64,000 nt of DNA. Origin: Candidatus Competibacteraceae bacterium. GTDB taxonomy: Bacteria; Bacteroidota; Bacteroidia; CAIKAF01. A program made the position numbers and the translations under genes. The stretch is taken from the NCBI GenBank assembly GCA_014879445.1, contig JACSSC010000020.1, forward strand, positions 48,655-112,654. The letters are read 5' to 3'. The notes under the pieces were generated by a model. That model had not been told where the DNA came from and searched no databases. It saw only the letters and a list, made by a program, of their open reading frames with translations. Shown here piece after piece: positions 9,422 to 19,119 of this stretch (positions are counted from its first letter, which is position 1; each line of letters opens with the position of its first letter).

Positions 9422-11973
9422 TATGCTTTTGATTTTTTTGTTTGAAGCCAAATCAAATATGAAAAACCGACTAACATAATCAATAACAAAATACCTGAAC
9501 TCGCCTGCGAAATCATTACCCCCTTGGCATAAGAAGCAGGCGAAAAATCAAATTCAATGGTATGTTTTCCGGCGGGTATTTTCATTCCTCTTAACACGTA
9601 GTTTGCCCTCACATATTCTACCGGTGCATCATCTATGTATGCATTCCATCCTTTGTCGTAGAAAATTTCGCTAAACACGACGAACTGTTCGGTTGATGAT
9701 TCAAATGCATAGGTGAGTTGATTGGGTAAATAGGAGGTGAGTTGGATACTTGCTGAAGAATCGGGAACGGGTGTAAAACCTGAAAGTACCTGCTCATATC
9801 TCTTGTCAACAATAGCCGTTTGTTTGATATCTTCGCGTGTAAGTTTTTCCAACTCCTCATCCGCATCATTAGCCCATTCGATTCGATTCACCATCCATGC
9901 ATTTCCAAATGCATACAAATTAGGTAATGCAGCTTGTTCGGGACTAAAAATATAGTATTTCGTATTTAGCATATTAGCCACTTGCATGCTTTTAAATACT
10001 TCCATCATATCTTCTGCCGAGTTGGCTTTGCTCGTAAAAATTTTGTTTAAATCGGGCATAAGTGCAAACTCTATTAACTCCTGATATCTTTCCATTTTGG
10101 CACCATGATAACCGCCAATGGACTTATGAAAATAGCTTGTTATGCCATCATTGAACGTGCTTACTGACAAGTTAGCTACTCTGAAATTGGGGTCAGTATC
10201 TTGCAAAATGGATTGATTCGCAATGGTTGGCCTTATCAATTCGGTGGGCTTTTTATAATTTTTATCGGTCAAATAGCGCGTATTAATTGTGTATAAATCA
10301 ACAAAAGTTATCGCAATTAATCCAATGGAAAGTACCATCGCATTAATCTTTTTTCGGCTATAAGCAAAGAGCAAAGCAAATCCTAAAGAAATGATAATGG
10401 CTGTGCGTATGGCATCAGCTTTAAAAATTGAAATACGAGCAGTTTCCACAACATCAAGCATTCGATTGATATCTGATTGTCCGGCACCCTGTTGTGTAAG
10501 TGCTGCTGTAATTTCATTTATCTCGCCGGGTTTAAAGAAAGATTGCAAGATACCGGGCACAAGATATGCTATTAATGCCATGATGCCTGTAAGTGCAAAT
10601 ACGCCATACAATACATGTTCATTTCGCAAGTTTTGTACTTGATTTTTGAAAACAGTAAACGGTTGTTTGAAAAAATCTCTACGTGAAGTAATTTCATAAA
10701 GTGCAAAAACGGCTAGGATAGGTACAGTAAATTCCATCACTACAAGAATAGAATTTACGGCTCTGAACTTATTGTATAGGGGAAAATGATTGATAAAAAA
10801 CTCTGTCAGTCCCATATAATTTTTCCCCCACGACAACATCAAAGTAAGGAGAACTGAGAACATAACAATCCATTTAATTGGATGAGAAACAAGAGCTATT
10901 CCCAAAATAAAAAGAAAGAAAATAATAGCACCTGAATATAGAGCCCCACCTGAAGCATCCTGTCCGCCCCAATACTGATCAAATGATTTGAGCATTTCTC
11001 TGTCATTGCCTTTAACCGACTCTCTAGCAGCAGGATGCTCATACAATACACCATTTTTAGGGCCTTTAAAATTTGGTATCCACATACTGAAAATATCTCC
11101 TTTACCATAGCTATAGCCCACGATATAGGATTTATCTAATCCACTGGTTTTATCCGAATTTTCTTTCAGTCGTACCAATTCTGATTTTCCTCGTGTGCTG
11201 TAAGACGTATATTCGTTAACCGGCAAAAGACGGTTAGATGTGGTTACTGCGCCGATGGTAAACATTACACCAATAATAGAAGCTGCTATCAATGCATGCT
11301 TGGATTGTTTTTGAATGATTGCATCAACAAAACGATAGAGAAGATATATAGAAAGAAAAAAAGCAAAATAATAATAAGTCATTTGAGGGTGATTACCAAG
11401 CATTTCGAGCGACATGGCCAGACCGGCAACGATAGCACCCCATATATATTTCTTATCAAAAACAAGATTAATGCCGGCAACAACAAGAGGGATATATGAG
11501 ATCGTAACCATTTTATTAAAATGGCCGGCGCCCATGATAATAAAATGATACGTAGTAAGTCCAAAACCCAAAGCGCCTAACATTCCCATCCATGGATCGG
11601 GACGAAAAGTAAGCATCATCAAATAAAAGCATAACAAGGCAATAAAAATAGAATTGGCAGGACGAGGCAATCCTAATGAAAAAACAGGCGCAATGTACTT
11701 TTCAATGAAATTTCCATCCGGCTTAAATGTTATCAAGTATGAAGGCATACCACCAAACATAGAGTTGGTCCATAATGGCTCTTTCCCGTGTTGCTTTCTA
11801 AAATCCTGCACTTCTTTAGCAGATCCTCTGTATTGGAGGTCATCGTGAGCACTCAGAACTTTACCATCAAAAGCCGGCAATGACATTACAACCGATATCA
11901 ATAAAAAGATACCAACAGCTAAGGCATGAGGCATTACCGATTTCCATTCGGGCATGAATTGCTTCATAAACAA
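9421..11973 (-). CDS. YfhO-family polytopic membrane protein (GT-C-like)
   Basis: 850 aa with many TM helices. C-terminal soluble domain with VVFSEIFYDKGWNAYIDDAPVEYVRANYVLRGMKIPAGKHTIEFDFSP, typical of YfhO proteins. Confidence 0.85.
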   Translation of the reverse strand: MFMKQFMPEWKSVMPHALAVGIFLLISVVMSLPAFDGKVLSAHDDLQYRGSAKEVQDFRKQHGKEPLWTNSMFGGMPSYLITFKPDGNFIEKYIAPVFSLGLPRPANSIFIALLCFYLMMLTFRPDPWMGMLGALGFGLTTYHFIIMGAGHFNKMVTISYIPLVVAGINLVFDKKYIWGAIVAGLAMSLEMLGNHPQMTYYYFAFFLSIYLLYRFVDAIIQKQSKHALIAASIIGVMFTIGAVTTSNRLLPVNEYTSYSTRGKSELVRLKENSDKTSGLDKSYIVGYSYGKGDIFSMWIPNFKGPKNGVLYEHPAARESVKGNDREMLKSFDQYWGGQDASGGALYSGAIIFFLFILGIALVSHPIKWIVMFSVLLTLMLSWGKNYMGLTEFFINHFPLYNKFRAVNSILVVMEFTVPILAVFALYEITSRRDFFKQPFTVFKNQVQNLRNEHVLYGVFALTGIMALIAYLVPGILQSFFKPGEINEITAALTQQGAGQSDINRMLDVVETARISIFKADAIRTAIIISLGFALLFAYSRKKINAMVLSIGLIAITFVDLYTINTRYLTDKNYKKPTELIRPTIANQSILQDTDPNFRVANLSVSTFNDGITSYFHKSIGGYHGAKMERYQELIEFALMPDLNKIFTSKANSAEDMMEVFKSMQVANMLNTKYYIFSPEQAALPNLYAFGNAWMVNRIEWANDADEELEKLTREDIKQTAIVDKRYEQVLSGFTPVPDSSASIQLTSYLPNQLTYAFESSTEQFVVFSEIFYDKGWNAYIDDAPVEYVRANYVLRGMKIPAGKHTIEFDFSPASYAKGVMISQASSGILLLIMLVGFSYLIWLQTKKSKA

Positions 11974-11995
11974 ATAAATTAAGGTACTAAAGTAT

Positions 11996-12020
11996 AAAAA
12001 ACCGCTGAGTAGCGAAGCGG
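11996..12020 (-). terminator. Rho-independent terminator between murF-alr and yfhO
   Basis: Minus strand reads CCGCT-TCGCTACTC-AGCGG-TTTTT; arms at 12002-12006 and 12016-12020, followed by a T run in the minus direction. Confidence 0.6.
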
Positions 12021-12037
12021 GAAGAAAAAAAACAGCT

Positions 12038-14515
12038 TTATTCCTTTACGAAAATACGCTTCAGCCGATGCGACAAACCGGTTAATACTTCATAAGGAAT
12101 GGTTCCCATTTGCTGAGCAATTTCAGAAACGGTAAGGGGTGGATGCCCCATCACAATCACTTCATCGCCTTCTTCTGCTTGAATATCTGTAATGTCTATC
12201 ATAGTCATATCCATACATACTCTTCCAACAACAGGCGCCAGCTTACCATTTACTAACATTGCACCAACACCATTGCTTAGAGAGCGACGAAAACCATCGG
12301 CATATCCCAAAGGAACGGTTGCAATAACTCTTTTTTGTGTAGAAATACCATCACGGGCATAGCCCACAGAATCGCCTGCTTGCACCACTCGTACTTGCGA
12401 AATACGGGTTTTTAGTCGTACTACCTCCATCAAACGTGCTGTTTGTTCTTCATTCGATCCGATACCATACAATCCGATACCTAACCGCACCATATCAAAT
12501 TGCGACTCAGGGAATCGCTCTATACCACTCGAATTAAGAATATGTCGCAAGGGCATATAGCCAAGAGTGTCGGCTATCTGGACGGATGCCGATATAAATC
12601 GCTCAACCTGCATTTCTGTAAAACTATCATAATGATTTGTATCAGAGGCCGACAAGTGAGAGAAAATAGAAGCAACACGTATAAAAGGATTTTGAGATAA
12701 TAACATACAAAGTTCAGAAATATCTGATGGATTATAACCTAGTCGGTGCATGCCTGTATCCACTTTAATATGTACCGCCGGCAGATTGCCATTATATCCG
12801 CGTGCAAAAACCAGAAAACGCTGCAATGAACGGATACTATACAATTCTGGTTCGAGTCGATAGCGAGCCATTCGTTCATAATGTTCGTCTTCAGGACTCA
12901 TCACCATAATTGGCAATCCAACGCCCTCATTGCGTAGCTGAATGCCTTCATCTGTATATGCAACTGCCAAATAATCGGCTTTATAATATTCAAGCAATTG
13001 GGCTATTTCAACATCTCCTGTACCATAAGATGCTGCCTTTACCATGGCCATAATACGAATACCCGGTGCCAACAATGATTTGTAGTAATTAAAATTATGC
13101 GCCACAGCATTAAGATTAATCTCCAACACTGTGGCATGCGTTTTTTCAATCAAAAAGGATTCTATTCGCTCCAATTCAAAACTTCGTGCTCCTTTAATCA
13201 GAATATCTTCATCCTTAAAATGCAAGCCGGGCAATGCTTTCAGCAATTCATCAGTGTTTTCAAAGGTTTGTTCCACATGATTGAAATAAGCATGATAAGC
13301 AGAAATATAAGGACCAATAAGAAACAACCTTGAGAAAGCAGCTTCATTCACTAATCTGGCTAATGAAGCATACAAGTCGGATGCGGGGCGGTTTGACTGA
13401 TGAATATCAGATAAAAATAAGGTTTTCTTTTTCTTATTACCCAACTCAATCAGATATTGAAGCGCAATGCGCACAGAGTCCATGTCAGCATTATAAGCAT
13501 CGTTGATAACCGAACAACCATTGACACCTTTTTTCATTTCGAGTCGCATAGCGATCGGCTGAAGCTGTGGCAAAGAATATATGATTTCATCAGTCGAAAT
13601 ATTCAAATATGTCAATACTGCCATACAGTGTATCGCATTTTCGATCAAAGCCGGTTCAGTAAATGGCAATACAATTTCAAAATCCTTATGGGTGCGAATA
13701 GTTAGTCGTGTGTTTTTTCCTTCTTTTACTTTATTCAGGATCCGCAGATCGGCATCTTCATATTCCGACCAGGTAAAAAACCTGACACCTTTCAGAAAAT
13801 CGGATTTTGCTATTTCGTGATGTAATACAGAATGATCACGTGAATAGATGAGGGTATGGGTATGAATAAAAAGACGAAGTTTTTCTTTAATTTTTTCTTC
13901 AATACAATTAAAGTTCTCGCTATGTGCTTCGCCAATCATGGTAAAAACGCCAATATCAGGACGCATGCAATCTGCGAGGCGTTCCATTTCGCCGGGTTGT
14001 GAAATGCCGGCCTCAAATAAGCCCAACGTATGAGTTGCATTGATATGCCATAATGACAAAGGCACACCCGTTTGGGAATTAAAGCTGCCAGGACTTTTCA
14101 CTACCTGATACGTAGGCGAAAGCAATTGTGACAACCATTCTTTAACGATGGTTTTACCATTGCTGCCGGTTATACCTATTACCGGCAATTGAAACTGTTT
14201 GCGATGCCATCCGGTAATTTGCTGCAAAGCATGAACCGTATTGCTCACAACGATAAATATAGTATGATGAAAATCGCTAATTGTTGGAGGCAGAGCAGAA
14301 ACCAAAAAACAGCGAACGCCTTTATGATAAGCCGAATGTAAAAATTGATGACCGTCATGATATGTGCCACAAATAGCAACAAACAAACTTGTATCAGGGA
14401 AAATGATTTTACGACTATCCGTACTTATATGGCTCACATTAACATGAGCAGCACCTTGCGGATAAATTTTCCCGCCACATACGAATGCCAATTTATCGCT
14501 AGAATAATTATTCAT
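12038..14515 (-). CDS. Bifunctional UDP-N-acetylmuramoyl-tripeptide:D-Ala-D-Ala ligase / alanine racemase (MurF-Alr fusion)
   Basis: 825 aa. MurF-like ATP motif GITGSNGKTIVKEW in the N-terminal half. Alr half has VLEINLNAVAHNFNYYKSLL, MVKAASYGTG (PLP lysine), HIKVDTGMHRLGY, GYADGFRR and GRVCMDM. Confidence 0.93.
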   Translation of the reverse strand: MNNYSSDKLAFVCGGKIYPQGAAHVNVSHISTDSRKIIFPDTSLFVAICGTYHDGHQFLHSAYHKGVRCFLVSALPPTISDFHHTIFIVVSNTVHALQQITGWHRKQFQLPVIGITGSNGKTIVKEWLSQLLSPTYQVVKSPGSFNSQTGVPLSLWHINATHTLGLFEAGISQPGEMERLADCMRPDIGVFTMIGEAHSENFNCIEEKIKEKLRLFIHTHTLIYSRDHSVLHHEIAKSDFLKGVRFFTWSEYEDADLRILNKVKEGKNTRLTIRTHKDFEIVLPFTEPALIENAIHCMAVLTYLNISTDEIIYSLPQLQPIAMRLEMKKGVNGCSVINDAYNADMDSVRIALQYLIELGNKKKKTLFLSDIHQSNRPASDLYASLARLVNEAAFSRLFLIGPYISAYHAYFNHVEQTFENTDELLKALPGLHFKDEDILIKGARSFELERIESFLIEKTHATVLEINLNAVAHNFNYYKSLLAPGIRIMAMVKAASYGTGDVEIAQLLEYYKADYLAVAYTDEGIQLRNEGVGLPIMVMSPEDEHYERMARYRLEPELYSIRSLQRFLVFARGYNGNLPAVHIKVDTGMHRLGYNPSDISELCMLLSQNPFIRVASIFSHLSASDTNHYDSFTEMQVERFISASVQIADTLGYMPLRHILNSSGIERFPESQFDMVRLGIGLYGIGSNEEQTARLMEVVRLKTRISQVRVVQAGDSVGYARDGISTQKRVIATVPLGYADGFRRSLSNGVGAMLVNGKLAPVVGRVCMDMTMIDITDIQAEEGDEVIVMGHPPLTVSEIAQQMGTIPYEVLTGLSHRLKRIFVKE

Positions 14516-15096
14516 TATCTTTCATTTTGCTGATGCTGATAACAATATCGGCAAAGTGGTTTGTATTTATCGGTTTCGCCAAGCAGCACAACCTTTTTTT
14601 CGTCTGTAACACGATACGAATGATGTGCTAAATTTCCACAAGAAACGCATATCGCATGCACTTTTGTAACAAATTCTGCAACAGCCATCAATGGAGGCAT
14701 TACACCAAAAGGAGCACCGGAATAATCCATATCCAAACCTGCAATGACAACCCTAATTCCATTATTGGCAAGTTGATTACATACATCAACCAATCCATCG
14801 TCAAAAAATTGGGCTTCATCAATCCCCACTACATCCACATCGCTAGCCATAAGCAAGATATTTGAGGACGAAGGCACCGCTGTTGAAAGAATTCGGGTAT
14901 CATTGTGCGAAACAACCTGTTGTTCGTGGTAACGCGTATCAATAGCTGGTTTAAAGATTTCAACTTTAAGGCGAGCAAACTGAGCACGCTTCAACCTGCG
15001 AATCAGTTCTTCTGTTTTGCCAGAGAACATTGATCCGCAGATAACCTCTATCCACCCCTTGCGTTCGTGCGACCTAAATGTGTTTTCAACAAACAT
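14515..15096 (-). CDS. tdk: Thymidine kinase
   Basis: [32 protein letters not shown] and a zinc site CVSCGNLA...CRYC. Confidence 0.96.
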   Translation of the reverse strand: MFVENTFRSHERKGWIEVICGSMFSGKTEELIRRLKRAQFARLKVEIFKPAIDTRYHEQQVVSHNDTRILSTAVPSSSNILLMASDVDVVGIDEAQFFDDGLVDVCNQLANNGIRVVIAGLDMDYSGAPFGVMPPLMAVAEFVTKVHAICVSCGNLAHHSYRVTDEKKVVLLGETDKYKPLCRYCYQHQQNER

Positions 15097-15192
15097 ACTG
15101 AATAAAATTCGGCCAATATGGCTGTATATCTTATCTGAATTATCAATTTTGTATGTTCTGACAACGGATTAGTATCCTTCTCTGTCAGATCA

Positions 15193-15236
15193 TATTGGTT
15201 ACAAATTTGCTAAATCTTGTGGGATTATAACCAATA
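15193..15236. promoter_or_regulatory. Perfect 9-bp inverted repeat TATTGGTTA / TAACCAATA with 26-nt spacer in the tdk/hypothetical divergent intergenic region
   Basis: Arms read directly at 15193-15201 and 15228-15236. Confidence 0.4.
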
Positions 15237-15303
15237 CCCAAAGATTTTATGCAAATAAGATTGTAAATTGCGTTGTATTATTCAATAAACATTGAGATAA
15301 ATT

Positions 15304-15966
15304 ATGGATCCCAAGAATTTGTTAGAGAAAATCGAATTACATATGCTGAGAGTTCAACAGTTGTTGCAAAAATCCTCACTAAATGTGGGAGATATGGAGA
15401 AGCTTCACGATGAACTTCGTCAGGCATACGAATGGAGTACTTTGCTCAAACACGGCTTTCACAGTTCAACCGTTCATTCTTCTGCCCAAACAACCGTTCC
15501 TGCATCACCGGCAACATCAAAAGTACCTCATGCATCATCACCGGTTCAAGCGGCTGTCTTCGTTCCAACAGAAGTATCGCAACCTCAAATACCAATGCAG
15601 GAACCTAAACCTGCTGTAACTTCGTCGTCGCCCAAACAAAGTCCTATGACTGTACAAGAAGCCCGTGTTACGCTTAATGATATCAATTCTATGACAGCGC
15701 ATGAGCCGTTGGCCGACAAACTGTCGCAAACCCGGGTTGTTGATTTGTCAAAATCCATCGCCATACACGAGAAATTTCACTTCATCAATGAATTGTTTCA
15801 AGGAGATAATATACCATACAACCGATTTATCGAAGAAGCCAATCAAAGTGAATCGCTTGATCAAGCTAATCGCCTAATTGCACAATACCGCATACAGTAT
15901 AAGTGGGAAGAAGAAAACAAGGCCTATCAAAAACTTATTAATTTCGTTCAAAGAAAGCATATCTGA
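15304..15966 (+). CDS. Conserved hypothetical protein with Pro/Ser/Thr/Gln-rich linker and C-terminal helical domain
   Basis: 220 aa. Low-complexity SSAQTTVPASPATSKVPHASSPVQ region, then HEKFHFINELFQGDNIPYNRFIEEANQ. Followed by a 1-bp ORF overlap with the next CDS. Confidence 0.75.
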   Translation: MDPKNLLEKIELHMLRVQQLLQKSSLNVGDMEKLHDELRQAYEWSTLLKHGFHSSTVHSSAQTTVPASPATSKVPHASSPVQAAVFVPTEVSQPQIPMQEPKPAVTSSSPKQSPMTVQEARVTLNDINSMTAHEPLADKLSQTRVVDLSKSIAIHEKFHFINELFQGDNIPYNRFIEEANQSESLDQANRLIAQYRIQYKWEEENKAYQKLINFVQRKHI

Positions 15967-17243
15967 TGATAAGATATTTGATGTTGATAATTGGCTGTTT
16001 TTTGCAGCTTACTTTATTTTCGCAATTTAAGCCATTACCTTATGCCAGGATGGTTGTTGACAGTTTGTCGGGGCCATATTATGAAGGGCGCGGATACGTT
16101 CGTGAAGGGGATATGAAAGCTGCATTTTTTATTGCATCTGAGATGTATAAATTAAATCTGAAACGCTTTCCCTTGGCACCTACTTTTTATCAAAATTTCA
16201 ACTTTCCTGTTAATACATTTCCATATCCAGTATTTGCCGCCCTTGATGAATCGTATCTAAAACCGGGTATTGAATTTGTGCCTTCGCCTGCCTGTCCGTC
16301 TATTTCCGGCGAATACCGATTGGTTTGGGTAGATAGCTCTTTACTGTATAATGAAACTGCCTTTAAAAAATTCTCAAAACAATCATTTGCTGATGCAATG
16401 ATCGTGATGGATGAAAAAGGCATTGTAGGAGAAGAAGAAAAAAAAGTATTTAAAAATTTAGGATATAACCCTTTTGCCGCCAAAGGCATCATACGCATAA
16501 AAGATAAAATTACTTGGAGTGTAGCCACTGACACATTACCGTATGCTCAACTTGATATCGTACGCAATGTGATTCATCGCCAACATCAGCGCATTCGAGT
16601 TCAGATACAAAATGATTTTAAGTCATCTTATAAGTCACAAAATGTAATCACTTACATTCCAGGCAGTGAGGAGCCAGATAGTTTTATTGTATTTTCTGCC
16701 CATTATGATCATTTAGGTCGCATTGGGCATTCTGTTTATTTTCCCGGTGCCAACGACAATGCCAGCGGTGTTGCCATGATGCTTGCTTTGGCTCATCATT
16801 TTTCTCAGCCCGCTTTCAAGCCGCGATATTCAGTTGTTTTTATTGCTTTTGGCGGTGAAGAAGCCGGGCTAATCGGCTCAAAGCGATTTACCATGTATCC
16901 GGTATTTCCACTTGAAAAAATTCGACTTTTGATAAATGTTGATTTGATGGGAGGTGGAGAAGATGGTATTACTGTAGTAAATGGAAAAGAGCAGCAGAAA
17001 ATCATGCAACTTTTGCATAAGATTAATGAAGAAAAAGGTCTGCTGAAAACTATCAAAGAGCGTAGCAATGCGCCCAACAGCGATCATTATTTTTTTGCTG
17101 AAGCTGGAGTGCCTGCAATTTTCATATACACGATGGGCGCATACAAACATTATCATGACTTGCATGATCAAGGGAAAAATCTTGAGCTCACAGCTTTCGA
17201 ACAGGTATTTACTACCATTATAGAACTCATAAACCGCTACTAA
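15966..17243 (+). CDS. M28-family metallopeptidase (secreted)
   Basis: 425 aa with N-terminal signal. FSAHYDHLGRIG, GANDNASGVAMMLALA, AFGGEEAGLIGSKRF and NSDHYFFAEAGVPAIFIYT zinc-peptidase motifs. Confidence 0.9.
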   Translation: MIRYLMLIIGCFLQLTLFSQFKPLPYARMVVDSLSGPYYEGRGYVREGDMKAAFFIASEMYKLNLKRFPLAPTFYQNFNFPVNTFPYPVFAALDESYLKPGIEFVPSPACPSISGEYRLVWVDSSLLYNETAFKKFSKQSFADAMIVMDEKGIVGEEEKKVFKNLGYNPFAAKGIIRIKDKITWSVATDTLPYAQLDIVRNVIHRQHQRIRVQIQNDFKSSYKSQNVITYIPGSEEPDSFIVFSAHYDHLGRIGHSVYFPGANDNASGVAMMLALAHHFSQPAFKPRYSVVFIAFGGEEAGLIGSKRFTMYPVFPLEKIRLLINVDLMGGGEDGITVVNGKEQQKIMQLLHKINEEKGLLKTIKERSNAPNSDHYFFAEAGVPAIFIYTMGAYKHYHDLHDQGKNLELTAFEQVFTTIIELINRY

Positions 17244-17246
17244 ATT

Positions 17247-17936
17247 TTGTCAAAACTTTATATCATACCCACTCCTGTTGGCAACCTTGAAGATATTACG
17301 CTTCGAGCCATACGATTACTATCTGAAGTAGATTTTATACTGGCAGAAGACACTCGACAAACAGCAAAGCTGTTGCAACATTTGTCCATACAGCAACGAA
17401 TGATTCCATTTCATCAGCACAACGAACACCGCCATACGCCTTCCATTGTAAAACAGATAATATCAGGGCAGGTTGCCGGCCTGGTATCGGATGCCGGCAC
17501 ACCGGGCATTTCCGACCCTGCGTTTCTGTTGGTAAGAAGCTGTATAGAGGCAGGGGTGGAAGTGGAATGTTTGCCCGGCCCCACTGCATTTGTGCCAGCA
17601 TTGGTGCAATCGGGTTTCCCAACTGACAAGTTTGTTTTTGAAGGATTTTTACCCCATAAAAAAGGGCGTCAAAAACGCCTCAAATCTTTGGCCGAAGAAC
17701 GCCGAACCATCATCTTTTACGAATCGCCTTTCCGTTTGATCAAAGCATTGGACGAATTTAAAACCTATTTCGGCACAGAACGAATGATTGCGGTTTGTCG
17801 CGAAATCAGCAAGATGTTTCACGAAACGAAAAGAGGCACCTCTGACGAATTAATCAATCATTATTCAGCACACCCTCCCAAAGGAGAAATCGTATTGGTT
17901 GTATCCGGTAACGAAGAATCGGATAGCCCATCATAA
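17247..17936 (+). CDS. rsmI: 16S rRNA (cytidine(1402)-2'-O)-methyltransferase RsmI
   Basis: LYIIPTPVGNLEDITLRAIRLLSEVDFILAEDTRQTAKLLQHL, LVSDAGTPGISDPAFLLVR, FYESPFR. TTG start 3 bp after the M28 peptidase. Confidence 0.95.
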   Translation: MSKLYIIPTPVGNLEDITLRAIRLLSEVDFILAEDTRQTAKLLQHLSIQQRMIPFHQHNEHRHTPSIVKQIISGQVAGLVSDAGTPGISDPAFLLVRSCIEAGVEVECLPGPTAFVPALVQSGFPTDKFVFEGFLPHKKGRQKRLKSLAEERRTIIFYESPFRLIKALDEFKTYFGTERMIAVCREISKMFHETKRGTSDELINHYSAHPPKGEIVLVVSGNEESDSPS

Positions 17937-17972
17937 CAAAAAAAGTAGCGATTGAAGATTGAATTCGTGCGA

Positions 17973-19103
17973 TTACTTGCGAGTTGCAAAGTATGCAACT
18001 ACACCAATCACAGCAAGAATAGCAATTACAAGTAGTGCAATTTTCCATGCGCTGTATGGTCGCTCGCCTTGTACTTCACCGGTTCGGCCATTAACCAAAA
18101 AATTATATACCTTCCCTTTAAATCGAAATGCGCTAATATAAATAGGCAATAAGATATGCTTGAAAGTAATATCAGAATGTTTGGTATTAAGATTAATGAT
18201 ACGCTGTTGGTCGCCACCTATATTTTTTCTGACTAACGTACGAATATGGTCATCCATTTTATTTCTGGCCGTATCAAAACCCTCTTTTAATTCCACTTTA
18301 TACTTTTCGGTAATAAATCCGCCAAGGAAACTTTCATTGAAGCCGGTTAAATTTTCCAAATCCCAGGGCTCTAACTTCTCAGCATATTTCAATGGAAGAG
18401 AATGTGATGCTATCACTAATACATCATCAAAAGCGTGAGACACATTACCACTTACCGTATGCCAACGAATCTTACGGTCGCGACGTGTTTTAGTAACTGT
18501 TTTTCCGTTTTCTGTAGCTGTATAATTTACATTTACATAATAGTAATCGCCACGTTGTCCAATATAACTGGATTGCGTATTGGAGTCGAATGTCCAGTAT
18601 GGAATATACATTCCATTAAATCGGTCGGTATCAACCGATGCTTTTTTGAGGTCGTTAGGTGCGAACCACAAGCCCTTTACCCATGCTTTAAATTTATTAC
18701 GTGCCTCATCCTTATTCAATTTAAATGGCAAAACAGCTTTAGGTTGTATTACCGAATCAGTATGCGCATCTTTCACAACCAATGGATTCATGCAATATGG
18801 GCATGAATGTGAACGAATATTAGGATCAATGGTCGTATTGGCGCCACAAGCTGAACAGCTCACCACACTGATGGTCATTTGCGCTGAAGTAGCCGCCGAG
18901 TTATTGATATACTCGTAAAAATCATTTTCATTTACCGGTTCACCCGAATCGGGAATTTCATTTTCAGCATTGCAATACGTACAGGTAAGATGTCGCGTAC
19001 CGGGTTTATAATTCAGATCAGCGCCACAGCTTATACATGCAAACACATTGACTGTTTCTTTGTTAGGGCCGGCATAAGCCAACTCTTCTTTTGAAGTTTC
19101 CAT
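17973..19103 (-). CDS. Twin zinc-ribbon (TFIIB-type) membrane-anchored protein, YdjG-like
   Basis: Two CxxC...CxxC ribbons (CISCGADLNYKPGTRHLTCTYC and CSACGANTTIDPNIRSHSCPYC), C-terminal TM IALLVIAILAVIGVVAYFATRK. Start set to ATG at 19103 (METSKEELAYAG). Confidence 0.8.
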   Translation of the reverse strand: METSKEELAYAGPNKETVNVFACISCGADLNYKPGTRHLTCTYCNAENEIPDSGEPVNENDFYEYINNSAATSAQMTISVVSCSACGANTTIDPNIRSHSCPYCMNPLVVKDAHTDSVIQPKAVLPFKLNKDEARNKFKAWVKGLWFAPNDLKKASVDTDRFNGMYIPYWTFDSNTQSSYIGQRGDYYYVNVNYTATENGKTVTKTRRDRKIRWHTVSGNVSHAFDDVLVIASHSLPLKYAEKLEPWDLENLTGFNESFLGGFITEKYKVELKEGFDTARNKMDDHIRTLVRKNIGGDQQRIINLNTKHSDITFKHILLPIYISAFRFKGKVYNFLVNGRTGEVQGERPYSAWKIALLVIAILAVIGVVAYFATRK

Positions 19104-19119
19104 ATAAATAAAATATGAA

